From Succinivibrionaceae bacterium (lineage in GTDB: Bacteria > Pseudomonadota > Gammaproteobacteria > Enterobacterales > Succinivibrionaceae): a stretch of 6,074 bases of DNA. This document shows positions 1 through 5,552 of the stretch, piece by piece. The number at the start of each line of letters is the position of its first letter. The first letter of the stretch is position 1. The position numbers and the translations under genes are program-made. The notes below the pieces were generated by a model. It had not been told where the DNA came from. It did no database searches and was given only the letters and a program-made list of their open reading frames with translations. The DNA lies in NCBI GenBank assembly GCA_003477345.1, contig DMTG01000284.1:1-6074 (forward strand), written 5' to 3'.

Positions 1-2
1 GG

Positions 3-149
3 ATTATTCGTTCAAGGCAATACCCTTCTATTACCAAAGCACTATGGGGCAAGGCTCTGTGGAGTCCATCTTATTTTGCTTCTTCCTGTGGAGGTGCTCC
101 TATTTCCATTATCAGACAATACATAGAACAACAAAAAACACCTGATTAG
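3..149 (+). CDS. tnpA: IS200/IS605-family transposase TnpA, C-terminal end (partial)
   Basis: This is the last 48 codons of a Y1 HUH transposase; the start lies outside the window. The TnpA family acts as a dimer that cuts and rejoins single-stranded DNA at hairpins flanking the element. Visible family marks are LWSPSYF, then GGAP, then the helix RQYIEQQ. By comparison with IS608 TnpA, whose nucleophile Tyr127 sits in the same KQYIENQ context, the tyrosine encoded at 120-122 should be the catalytic nucleophile. The glutamine four residues later matches the metal-binding Gln131. Both are intact and the reading frame is open to a TAG stop. The protein ends only four residues after that glutamine, so it lacks the longer tail of IS608, as many short TnpA proteins do. 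Whether the N-terminal HUH motif is intact cannot be seen. Confidence 0.88.
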   Translation: MIRSRQYPSITKALWGKALWSPSYFASSCGGAPISIIRQYIEQQKTPD

Positions 150-164
150 TATGGCGACTTATAT

Positions 165-188
165 CCACGCCCTAAAGGGCGGGGTTTT
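165..188 (+). terminator. GC-rich hairpin plus T-run: IS right-end palindrome and likely terminator
   Basis: CGCCC (168-172) pairs with GGGCG (177-181) around a TAAA tetraloop. After one A/G mismatch, CC (165-166) pairs with GG (183-184), and TTTT follows at 185-188. On the plus strand this has the form of a Rho-independent terminator for tnpA. Its place directly after tnpA also fits the subterminal palindrome that TnpA recognises. It may serve both purposes. Confidence 0.6.
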
Positions 189-203
189 ACGGCGCCTTTT
201 GAT

Positions 204-238
204 AAATTGCGCTTACTCTGCAGGAATCGGCGCAATTT
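204..238. repeat. 9-bp perfect inverted repeat between tnpA and the epimerase gene
   Basis: AAATTGCGC (204-212) is perfectly complementary to GCGCAATTT (230-238) across a 17-nt spacer that contains CTGCAG. It begins 15 bp beyond the epimerase stop codon on the minus strand. On the plus strand it runs into TTTTC, and on the minus strand into TTTATC, so as a terminator it is weak in either direction. It could be a 3' stability hairpin for the epimerase mRNA, a weak bidirectional terminator between convergent genes, or part of the IS end. Confidence 0.5.
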
Positions 239-253
239 TCAGGAGACTATCAG

Positions 254-1291
254 CTAAACTGAAAAATCATAGAAGTTCTTATAATATGCTTTAAACCAGT
301 CAAAATATTTATGAAGACCTTCTCCTATGGAGATATAGTCTCTCTTGCCGTAAATACGCTCAAATTTTGTAGTATCAGCAGTCAGGCTCTGTATTTCACC
401 TTCCGGCAGCGGCTCATATCTTATAAGAGCCTTTCTTCCGGACAGCTTCTCTATGGTGCTGATAAAATCTGATATCGCAACTGGTGAATTTGTTCCTACG
501 TTTATGGTTTCAAACTTAGGTTCTGTTTCAGGTACCTCAAAGCAGATCCTGCACAAATCCTCTATGCAGTCATCTATATACATAAAATCATGCGAAATAT
601 CACCATTGTTATATACTGGAATTATTTCTCCGCTGTATAAATCTTCGGTAACGATATTAGATAAAGTATCAGGCCTTGCGAATGGACCGTATATGTTGAA
701 GAATCTCACTGCCAGAGACTGCATGTTATACAGTTTGGCATAAGTCTCGGCGGCATCTTCGCACATGCTTTTGGTCGCGCCGTATATAGAATCAGGATGA
801 ATCAGGTTCTTGTCATCCTCCACCAGCTTCTTGTTCTGGGCATTGCCGTATACTGCTGCAGATGAGGCAAAAACAAAGCGCGGTCTGTTAATAGGATCGA
901 TATCTCTTATACCGTCCAGGACATTGAGAAAGCCGTTGACATTAACTTTAAAGAAAACAAAAGGAGACAGTGAGGAAGCACTGACAGAGGTCATACCGGC
1001 CAGATGCAGAACCAGATCATAATTGCCATCTATAATATTTGCCTTGATAGTCGGGGTTTCTGTTATGTCCAGTTTTTGAATTTCCAGATTGCCTGTCTGT
1101 ACGTAGCTCGCCCTGTCAAGCTGGCCGACATCAATACCTATGGAACTTAGTCTGTCATATTTAATTTTGGCTGAATAGGTAAAATTATTTAGATCATCAA
1201 TTCCTACGACGTAATAACCTCGTTTCAGACATTCCTTTACCATATGAATGCCAATAAAACCAGCAGCGCCTGTTATCAATACTCTTTTCAT
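254..1291 (-). CDS. NAD-dependent UDP-sugar epimerase, UDP-glucuronate 4-epimerase type
   Basis: This is a 345-residue extended short-chain dehydrogenase/reductase, a normal length for cytoplasmic UDP-glucuronate 4-epimerases, which interconvert UDP-glucuronate and UDP-galacturonate. The NAD-binding motif TGAAGFIG is at 7-14, and the acidic residue in GIDDLN (Asp32) favours NAD over NADP. The catalytic set is Ser144 in FASSAAVYG, with Tyr170 and Lys174 in YGATK. The GPFARPD segment (202-208) and HDFMYIDD (234-241) resemble uronate epimerases more than GalE. Arg206 occupies the position of the arginine thought to contact the sugar carboxylate in those enzymes. One difference is that the usual AGVRYS after the HLA motif is replaced by GMTSVSAS. 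The start is ATG with a weak GAG ribosome site 10 nt upstream. A related UDP-sugar epimerase or dehydratase cannot be excluded. A terminator follows the upstream GT-C gene, so this gene probably has its own promoter. Confidence 0.82.
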   Translation of the reverse strand: MKRVLITGAAGFIGIHMVKECLKRGYYVVGIDDLNNFTYSAKIKYDRLSSIGIDVGQLDRASYVQTGNLEIQKLDITETPTIKANIIDGNYDLVLHLAGMTSVSASSLSPFVFFKVNVNGFLNVLDGIRDIDPINRPRFVFASSAAVYGNAQNKKLVEDDKNLIHPDSIYGATKSMCEDAAETYAKLYNMQSLAVRFFNIYGPFARPDTLSNIVTEDLYSGEIIPVYNNGDISHDFMYIDDCIEDLCRICFEVPETEPKFETINVGTNSPVAISDFISTIEKLSGRKALIRYEPLPEGEIQSLTADTTKFERIYGKRDYISIGEGLHKYFDWFKAYYKNFYDFSV

Positions 1292-1337
1292 AAGAAAAAA
1301 ACTCTATTTATCTATAATATATTATTTTTATGCTTTG

Positions 1338-1368
1338 ATTATAGAATATGCCAATAGTCTTTTTCCAA
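1338..1368 (-). promoter_or_regulatory. Candidate sigma-70 promoter for the epimerase gene
   Basis: Read on the minus strand, a perfect TATAAT lies at 1343-1338, with TTGGAA (four of six matches to TTGACA) at 1368-1363, spaced 19 bp. It lies downstream of the terminator that ends the GT-C gene and about 46 bp upstream of the epimerase start. The long spacing and the A+T-rich background make the call uncertain. Confidence 0.4.
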
Positions 1369-1418
1369 TTTAAAAACAACGTTGTTTCACACTTCCGACT
1401 AAATGATCATACGGATTT

Positions 1419-1442
1419 AAAAAAAATGCAGGCTTTCTGGCA
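1419..1442 (-). terminator. Rho-independent terminator after the GT-C gene
   Basis: On the minus strand, 8 nt after the TAA stop, TGCCAG and CTGCA fold into a short stem of five pairs with one bulged C and a five-base loop (1442-1427). Eight T residues follow at once (1426-1419). The stem is short but the T-run and the position are convincing. It implies that the GT-C gene and the epimerase gene are not read as one simple operon. Confidence 0.58.
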
Positions 1443-1450
1443 ATAATCAT

Positions 1451-3070
1451 TTATTTCTTATTTTTTAAAGGTAATTTTTTTAAATTCCCAGGAGGCAGCA
1501 GTAAAGAATCTCCTATCTGCAGAGTTCCTTTATATTTCAGCAGTTCCATAAATTCAGGATGATTTCGTAAAGTCTTTCTCCCCACAATACGATAGCTGCT
1601 GTCACAGTGCTCAGAATTGATGAGAGCCGGAGAAACCTGCATAAAGTCAACTTCAGGATTGAATACCTTCATGGCCCATGAGTCATTTACCCCGGAAACA
1701 CATATCTTGTCTACTTTTTCCTTGTTGCTCAGCGCCAGGGTGGTTTTTATAGCTTTCATAGGACTTATATACGGATTTATATCCATCATCGCAAATCCCA
1801 GCAGGAAGGACATTATCAGAATGCTGGATGCAAAAACAGACAATCCGTCAATAGGGCTCGCGTTTATAACCTTGAAAATTGCCAGGGCTGAAAATAAGGC
1901 CACAAACAGCAGTGCGGAAACTACAAAGACATTCTGTAATATGACATATTCAGATCTTACGAAAAACGATACTGCAAATAAAAATATAAAAGGAACGATT
2001 CCTAAAAGAAGCAGCCATTTGATGATTCTGTCACGGGCTCCCTGCTTCTGAATGTAGTACACAAAGAGAAATGGCAGTGTAACTACCGCATATATCAGAA
2101 TATATTCTGATCTGTAAGAAGAAATGTACGAAACAAAAATTGCAGTTAAAGGCAGTAAAATTGCAAACTGAACTTTAGTATGCATCTCTGCCCGTTCTTT
2201 TATAAGAGTTCTTATAAAAGCGTATATGGCACAGAAACCAAGCGGAAGAGAGAGATACCAGAATGAAAATAGATAATAAAATATGGTGTGACCTTCAAAA
2301 ACTCCGCCAAATATCTGCTCTGCAACTGTATTCAGATTAGCAGAAACAAAAAGCCAGCGTCCCTCATACCAGACCAGCACCAGGTTTAAAAGATAAACTC
2401 CCAGCAGGATCAGAATATACCTGATAGTAAAAATTCTGAAGTAGATACTGGCCTTCTTTTTTACCAGAAGCATAAACATCACCAGAATGAGTTCTATGAG
2501 AACCGGTGCTGCTCCACTGGTGTAAAAGGCCAGAAAAGTAAAAAGAGGAACTGCAATATTCCCTCTTTTACATTCAATGTCGGAATTTTCGGAAAATATA
2601 TGCACTCTGTAGGTCAGAAAAGACATGCTTATAAGAGCAAACATCATCCCCGGCACAATCGGAGAGACAATATAGATACTGAAGAAGAGAAAAGGCATGG
2701 ATAGCATGCAGAAAGCAGCTCTTCCGCGCATATTCTTTTGAAGCAGACTGCTGAAAGTAGTATCTAAAATCACAATGCAACAAGCGGCACTTACCGCATT
2801 AACTGCCAAAAGCAGATTCCCCCTGGCGCCTTCCAGCGCATAGTCCAGCATGCTAAGCCACATGTACAGCGGAGGAATTTCTGTAAAAGGATGCTGTCCT
2901 TCTCTGAAAAATGTAAAAAATCTTCCATCGTGCATTGCATCTGAGGCAATGGCCAGATAACTTATTTCATGATGGGCGCCTAAATCTCTGAACCAGATCA
3001 TCGGAATCGAGATCACTATCAGAATTAAGGCTGTTATGATTACCTGTCTGTTTATATGTTCTTTTATCAA
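1451..3070 (-). CDS. ArnT/Rgt-like GT-C glycosyltransferase (GT83 type), integral membrane
   Basis: This is a 539-residue inner-membrane protein with about 13 predicted helices (roughly 9-27, 85-103, 118-136, 138-154, 171-187, 188-204, 216-234, 265-287, 301-318, 322-340, 350-370, 380-399, 411-429) and a soluble C-terminal domain from about 450. That is the ArnT plan. ArnT-family enzymes move a sugar from a polyprenyl-phosphate carrier to lipid A or LPS core on the periplasmic face. Family landmarks are HHEISYLAIASDAM (33-46) in the first periplasmic loop, where ArnT has PDETRYAEISREML, and TEIPPLYMWL (63-72), matching the FEKPP region with Glu64 kept. FYYLFSFWYLSLPLGF (264-279) and YRSEYILIYAV (319-329) match later ArnT segments. 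The usual first-loop aspartate is His34, and the ArnT TKG motif is TSG (184-186). Donor and acceptor are unknown. Translation starts at TTG; the next Met is inside helix 1. Confidence 0.8.
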   Translation of the reverse strand: MIKEHINRQVIITALILIVISIPMIWFRDLGAHHEISYLAIASDAMHDGRFFTFFREGQHPFTEIPPLYMWLSMLDYALEGARGNLLLAVNAVSAACCIVILDTTFSSLLQKNMRGRAAFCMLSMPFLFFSIYIVSPIVPGMMFALISMSFLTYRVHIFSENSDIECKRGNIAVPLFTFLAFYTSGAAPVLIELILVMFMLLVKKKASIYFRIFTIRYILILLGVYLLNLVLVWYEGRWLFVSANLNTVAEQIFGGVFEGHTIFYYLFSFWYLSLPLGFCAIYAFIRTLIKERAEMHTKVQFAILLPLTAIFVSYISSYRSEYILIYAVVTLPFLFVYYIQKQGARDRIIKWLLLLGIVPFIFLFAVSFFVRSEYVILQNVFVVSALLFVALFSALAIFKVINASPIDGLSVFASSILIMSFLLGFAMMDINPYISPMKAIKTTLALSNKEKVDKICVSGVNDSWAMKVFNPEVDFMQVSPALINSEHCDSSYRIVGRKTLRNHPEFMELLKYKGTLQIGDSLLLPPGNLKKLPLKNKK

Positions 3071-3078
3071 AATAACTG

Positions 3079-3084
3079 ACCTTT
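3079..3084 (-). promoter_or_regulatory. Ribosome binding site that fixes the TTG start of the GT-C gene
   Basis: On the minus strand AAAGGT (3084-3079) ends 8 nt before the TTG at 3070-3068, which is ideal Shine-Dalgarno spacing. There is no ATG until codon 24, within the first membrane helix, so the TTG start is well supported. Confidence 0.7.
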
Positions 3085-3130
3085 AAGAATTTTTTTATTC
3101 TTTTGGCTGCAAAGAAAGTTTATTTTTAAT

Positions 3131-3158
3131 TTTATAAATTTTGCCTATTTTTTCACAA
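3131..3158 (-). promoter_or_regulatory. Candidate promoter for the GT-C gene
   Basis: On the minus strand TTGTGA (3158-3153, four of six matches) and TATAAA (3136-3131, five of six matches) are separated by 16 bp. They lie about 60 bp upstream of the TTG start, so the predicted leader is short and includes the AAAGGT site. The surrounding DNA is very A+T-rich, so chance matches are likely. Confidence 0.4.
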
Positions 3159-3181
3159 AATTATTCAAAACACAAAATAGG
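3144..3181. repeat. 8-bp inverted repeat overlapping the candidate GT-C promoter
   Basis: CCTATTTT (3144-3151) is perfectly complementary to AAAATAGG (3174-3181) across 22 nt. The spacer carries CACAAAA, and a second copy runs from the spacer into the right arm. The left arm lies between the candidate -10 and -35 boxes on the minus strand. On the plus strand the right arm is followed by AGTTTTTT, so a weak plus-strand terminator is another reading. An operator is possible but unproven. Confidence 0.3.
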
Positions 3182-3254
3182 AGTTTTTTAACGGATTAGC
3201 AGCGATTATTTAAATATCACAGCCTTTGATTTGAACAGGTATATTTTAGATATG

Positions 3255-3291
3255 CAATCGAAGTGTCCTCTATCTTCAGAAACTTCGATTG
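3255..3291. repeat. 10-bp perfect inverted repeat downstream of the GT2 gene
   Basis: CAATCGAAGT (3255-3264) is perfectly complementary to ACTTCGATTG (3282-3291) with a 17-nt spacer. It starts about 30 bp past the GT2 stop on the minus strand. No T-run follows the stem in either direction (AAAAAA follows on the plus strand, CATATC on the minus strand), so it is not a standard intrinsic terminator. A 3' mRNA hairpin or a site for a dimeric DNA-binding protein are the main possibilities. Confidence 0.6.
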
Positions 3292-3322
3292 AAAAAATGA
3301 TCAGGTCAGACTTTGATTTTTT
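3292..3322 (-). terminator. Weak A+T-rich terminator-like stem at the end of the GT2 gene
   Basis: A six-A run (3292-3297) and a six-T run (3317-3322) flank TCA (3301-3303) and TGA (3314-3316), giving a stem with a two-base bulge and a ten-base loop. On the minus strand the RNA would end in six U residues. The stem has almost no GC pairs and touches the stop codon, so its strength is doubtful. Confidence 0.25.
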
Positions 3323-4068
3323 CAGTCTTCTCTAGATATGAAATTGCTTGATCTTATCTGGGTTTCTATATATCGGTTTTTAAGCCAGATAAATGCCATC
3401 AAATCAATCACGCCATTGAATATGCTTTTGAAAAAGCAGTGCTTTGATCGGCCGTAAATTCTTTTCTTGTAGCGTACCGGCACATTTATTACGTTATGTC
3501 CGGTTGCTTTAATAAAACCTGGAACGAAATACTGCATCCCGACAAACCAGGGAAGATTTTTGAGAATCTGGGTATCACCTACTCTAAGAGGACAGGTAAC
3601 ATCATTCATGCCGTCACGGGTAACGCTCTTTCTTATGAAATTAAAAAGTTTTACTTTTAATTTTACTAAAGGATTTTTTATCAGCGACAGATCTCTTTCT
3701 CCACAGACGAGACTTGCTTCAAAACGTTTTTTTAAAAGCAGCTCGAAATCCTCTGGATCTGTTTGCAGATTTGCCTCTATATATCCTAAAAACGGAGATT
3801 TTACTTCATCAATTCCTGCTTTGATTGAGGCAGTAAGACCGCTTCTCATCTTTAGAGACAGAAAGAAGAAGTGCTCATGCATCGAGCACCAGTTTAAAAT
3901 TATATTTTTCGAATCATCATCAGAGCAGTCATCCACTATCATAAAACAGACTTTTACGGATGCTCGCTGGCGATATTCCTCTAGGGATTTGAGCAGTTCC
4001 TGAAGAGTAACCTGTTCATTATAGACAGGCACTATAACGGTCATCTCATAATCTATAGTAGTATTCAT
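3322..4068 (-). CDS. GT2 polyprenyl-phosphate glycosyltransferase (DPM1/RgtE/ArnC-like)
   Basis: This is a 248-residue GT-A fold enzyme of the dolichyl-phosphate mannose synthase type, which loads a sugar from a nucleotide donor onto a polyprenyl phosphate at the cytoplasmic face of the inner membrane. TVIVPVYNEQ (10-19) and VDDCSDD (45-51) form the nucleotide site. YIEANLQTDPED (96-107) is the metal-binding segment, and NDVTCPLRV (155-163) and YGRSK (205-209) are later conserved motifs. The usual DAD of the metal site reads E98-A-N100, an unusual change in an otherwise intact gene. There is no C-terminal pair of membrane helices as in ArnC or GtrB, only one hydrophobic stretch near 212-229. 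The ATG has no good ribosome site: AAAAGG lies 15 nt away, but 9 nt before an in-frame ATT two codons upstream. Followed by an ArnT-like gene, it probably supplies that enzyme's lipid-linked donor. Confidence 0.82.
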   Translation of the reverse strand: MNTTIDYEMTVIVPVYNEQVTLQELLKSLEEYRQRASVKVCFMIVDDCSDDDSKNIILNWCSMHEHFFFLSLKMRSGLTASIKAGIDEVKSPFLGYIEANLQTDPEDFELLLKKRFEASLVCGERDLSLIKNPLVKLKVKLFNFIRKSVTRDGMNDVTCPLRVGDTQILKNLPWFVGMQYFVPGFIKATGHNVINVPVRYKKRIYGRSKHCFFKSIFNGVIDLMAFIWLKNRYIETQIRSSNFISRED

Positions 4069-4183
4069 TATAATTTTTGTTAGCCTTTTTTATTTTTATT
4101 ATGTTGTAACCAAAAATTCCGCGTATTTTTTTTGCTCGCCAATGCTTAGGATTGAAGCAGTTTTAGTTTCATTGGCTCCCTAG

Positions 4184-4192
4184 TGATATAAT
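4184..4192 (+). promoter_or_regulatory. Extended -10 promoter for hinT and downstream genes
   Basis: TGATATAAT is a perfect extended -10 element (TGnTATAAT) about 85 bp upstream of hinT. The -35 region is poor (TAGTTT at 4164-4169, 17 bp away), as is common for extended -10 promoters. A second TATAAT at 4209-4214 has no recognisable -35. The 208-bp gap between the divergent GT2 and hinT genes shows no clear promoter facing left. Confidence 0.55.
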
Positions 4193-4276
4193 CTATTTCA
4201 GTTTTTTATATAATAACAAAAAATGTGAACTATATCCCATTTTTTTGCTTTTTTAATTTTCACAAGGATAGCAGCA

Positions 4277-4639
4277 ATGGCTGAAGAAACAATTTTTACC
4301 AAGATAATCAATGGTTCAATTCCTTCCAATATTCTTTATCATGATGATCAGGTAACTGCCTTTTCTGATATCAACCCCAAGGCCAAGCACCATATTCTGA
4401 TTGTGCCAAACAAACCAATTCCGTCAGTTGCCGATGTAGAGCCAGAGGACGAGTTAGTTTTAGGACATCTGTTTATTGTTGCCAGAAAGCTGGCTACCGA
4501 TTTAGGTGTTAATGAATCAGGCTATCGTCTGATGGTTAAAGTAGGTAAAGACGGCGGTCAGGAAGTTCCTCATCTTCATATGCATCTGCTGGCAGGCGGA
4601 GATCTGGGATTCTTAGGCTTCCCAAAAAACGGGCAGTAA
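4277..4639 (+). CDS. hinT: HIT-family purine nucleoside phosphoramidase HinT
   Basis: This 120-residue cytoplasmic protein is nearly the length of E. coli HinT (119) and aligns from MAEETIF to the C-terminal region. HinT hydrolyses adenosine phosphoramidates and removes AMP from lysyl-AMP-type adducts; it works as a homodimer. The histidine triad HLHMHLL is at 99-105, with His101 as the expected nucleophile and His99 and His103 beside it, preceded by the conserved GGQEV (93-97). [14 protein letters not shown] (31-44) matches the nucleotide-binding strand. The ATG has a good AAGGA ribosome site (4264-4268) with 8-nt spacing. It is the first gene of a rightward cluster and lies 45 bp before the lpoB-like gene. 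Confidence 0.96.
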   Translation: MAEETIFTKIINGSIPSNILYHDDQVTAFSDINPKAKHHILIVPNKPIPSVADVEPEDELVLGHLFIVARKLATDLGVNESGYRLMVKVGKDGGQEVPHLHMHLLAGGDLGFLGFPKNGQ

Positions 4640-4684
4640 AAAATTAGATTTAATTTTTACGCACACACTATTTAGGTTATAACC

Positions 4685-5527
4685 ATGAAAAAATCCGTAT
4701 TCCTTGCAGTTACAGGATTAGCATTATCTATTGGACTGACAGGCTGTGTTTTAAATGAAGAACAGTCAGATAAGATACCTGTTGAGGCAGTTAACGAAAA
4801 ACCAAAGCCGGCGCCTCAGCGTCCAAAACCAAGACCTGCTCAGAAGCCTCAGGCTGTCGAAGAAGAGCCTGCTTTGGAAAATGAAACCGTTATTGATCAG
4901 GCATTTGGCGATCAGAATGCACTGCAGGGTAAAAGAACACTGCCTGACGGCACAGTTGCCGAGGTTGATGGAGTAACCGGTGCCTATGTGCCATCTTATG
5001 ATGAAAATTCAGATGGACAGGAACTTCCTCCACATTCTCCTGAAGATGCAATGCCTGAACCGCCTAAAGATGAAACTTTAGATGAAGTCAAGCAGATGCC
5101 TGATTTTGCAAGTTCCAGCAATTTAAACAGCAGCTGCAAGCCGTCTCTGAATGAAGCTGTACAGAAGAATTCAGAACTGCTGGCAAAAGAACTGTCAGCA
5201 AGATTAAATGTTGCCCCAGGAGATATTTTTGTTGCCAACACCGTTATCCCTGATGAGCTGTTAGACTGCATTAAAGATTCGAGCGGCGCTGTCAAGCGTG
5301 GTTTTACCAGTGAAAGCAAATTCACGGTCAATGAATCGCTTAAGTCAACTGCAGACGGCAGAGCAACTATAGTTCCTCAGATAATGCGTATCGCAAGACA
5401 GGAAAAAATTCCTTACCTGGCAGTTACAGTCATTAAGAAAGTGGCTGGCAAGTTCAGAGTCACCATGCGTGTTTTAAGAGTTGTAGACGGAATTACTCTG
5501 ACCCAGAACTACAAAAATTTAGAATAA
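4685..5527 (+). CDS. lpoB: LpoB-like outer-membrane lipoprotein (PBP1B activator family)
   Basis: This is a 280-residue lipoprotein. The signal peptide is 1-20 with lipobox LTGC, so Cys21 is the lipidated residue; Val22 at +2 gives no inner-membrane retention signal. A long low-complexity linker (22 to about 150) has a Pro/Lys/Arg-rich part at 38-62 and an acidic, Pro-rich part at 105-135. A folded domain follows from about 153 to 280. Its GDIFVANTV, GFTSESKFTV and IARQEKIPYLAVTVI segments resemble the LpoB domain. E. coli LpoB (213 residues) spans the peptidoglycan from the outer membrane to activate PBP1B; this protein has a longer linker. Cys151 and Cys195 could form a disulfide. The gene follows hinT, as lpoB does in enterobacteria, but without ycfL between. 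The ATG has AGG 8 nt upstream. Similarity is distant, so the role rests partly on gene order. Confidence 0.7.
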   Translation: MKKSVFLAVTGLALSIGLTGCVLNEEQSDKIPVEAVNEKPKPAPQRPKPRPAQKPQAVEEEPALENETVIDQAFGDQNALQGKRTLPDGTVAEVDGVTGAYVPSYDENSDGQELPPHSPEDAMPEPPKDETLDEVKQMPDFASSSNLNSSCKPSLNEAVQKNSELLAKELSARLNVAPGDIFVANTVIPDELLDCIKDSSGAVKRGFTSESKFTVNESLKSTADGRATIVPQIMRIARQEKIPYLAVTVIKKVAGKFRVTMRVLRVVDGITLTQNYKNLE

Positions 5528-5552
5528 ATATATTAAAAATTAAAAAGTTAAG

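Larger units (their letters stand above)
1..190 (+). mobile_element. Right part of an IS200/IS605-type insertion sequence
   Basis: The transposase 3' end is followed 16 bp after its stop by a GC-rich hairpin and T-run, the arrangement expected at the right end of IS200/IS605 elements. No tnpB follows, so this would be a single-gene IS200-like element or an element with tnpB on the other side. These elements do not make target duplications, so the outer boundary cannot be fixed from this window. The value 190 is an estimate just past the hairpin; the inverted repeat at 204-238 could also belong to the element. Confidence 0.6.

Noticed and set aside
150..253. A tnpB gene or omega-RNA after the tnpA end
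   Set aside because: Only about 100 bp separate the tnpA stop from the convergent epimerase gene, with no TnpB-like reading frame; the hairpin is explained as an IS right end and terminator.
453..1022. Plus-strand open frames opposite the epimerase gene
   Set aside because: They lie antisense to a gene with clear family motifs, have no ribosome sites or recognisable protein features, and look like by-products of its codon use.
1617..2051. Plus-strand 144-codon open frame opposite the GT-C gene
   Set aside because: It is antisense to the membrane protein gene and has no recognisable domain.
3071..3321. A small gene or riboswitch in the gap between the GT2 and GT-C genes
   Set aside because: The gap has no open frame with a ribosome site and no recognised riboswitch structure; only simple inverted repeats and a promoter candidate were found.
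3560..4003. Plus-strand 147-codon open frame opposite the GT2 gene
   Set aside because: It covers the conserved GT2 motifs in antisense; its Ser- and Lys-rich, low-information sequence resembles no family.
4639..4658. AAAAATTA/TAATTTTT inverted repeat after hinT as a terminator
   Set aside because: The stem has only A-T pairs and would be unstable. The 45-bp gap and the good ribosome site after it fit cotranscription of hinT and the lpoB-like gene.
4996..5331. Minus-strand 111-codon open frame inside the lpoB-like gene
   Set aside because: It is a Ser-rich antisense shadow of a lipoprotein gene whose signal peptide and position are convincing.
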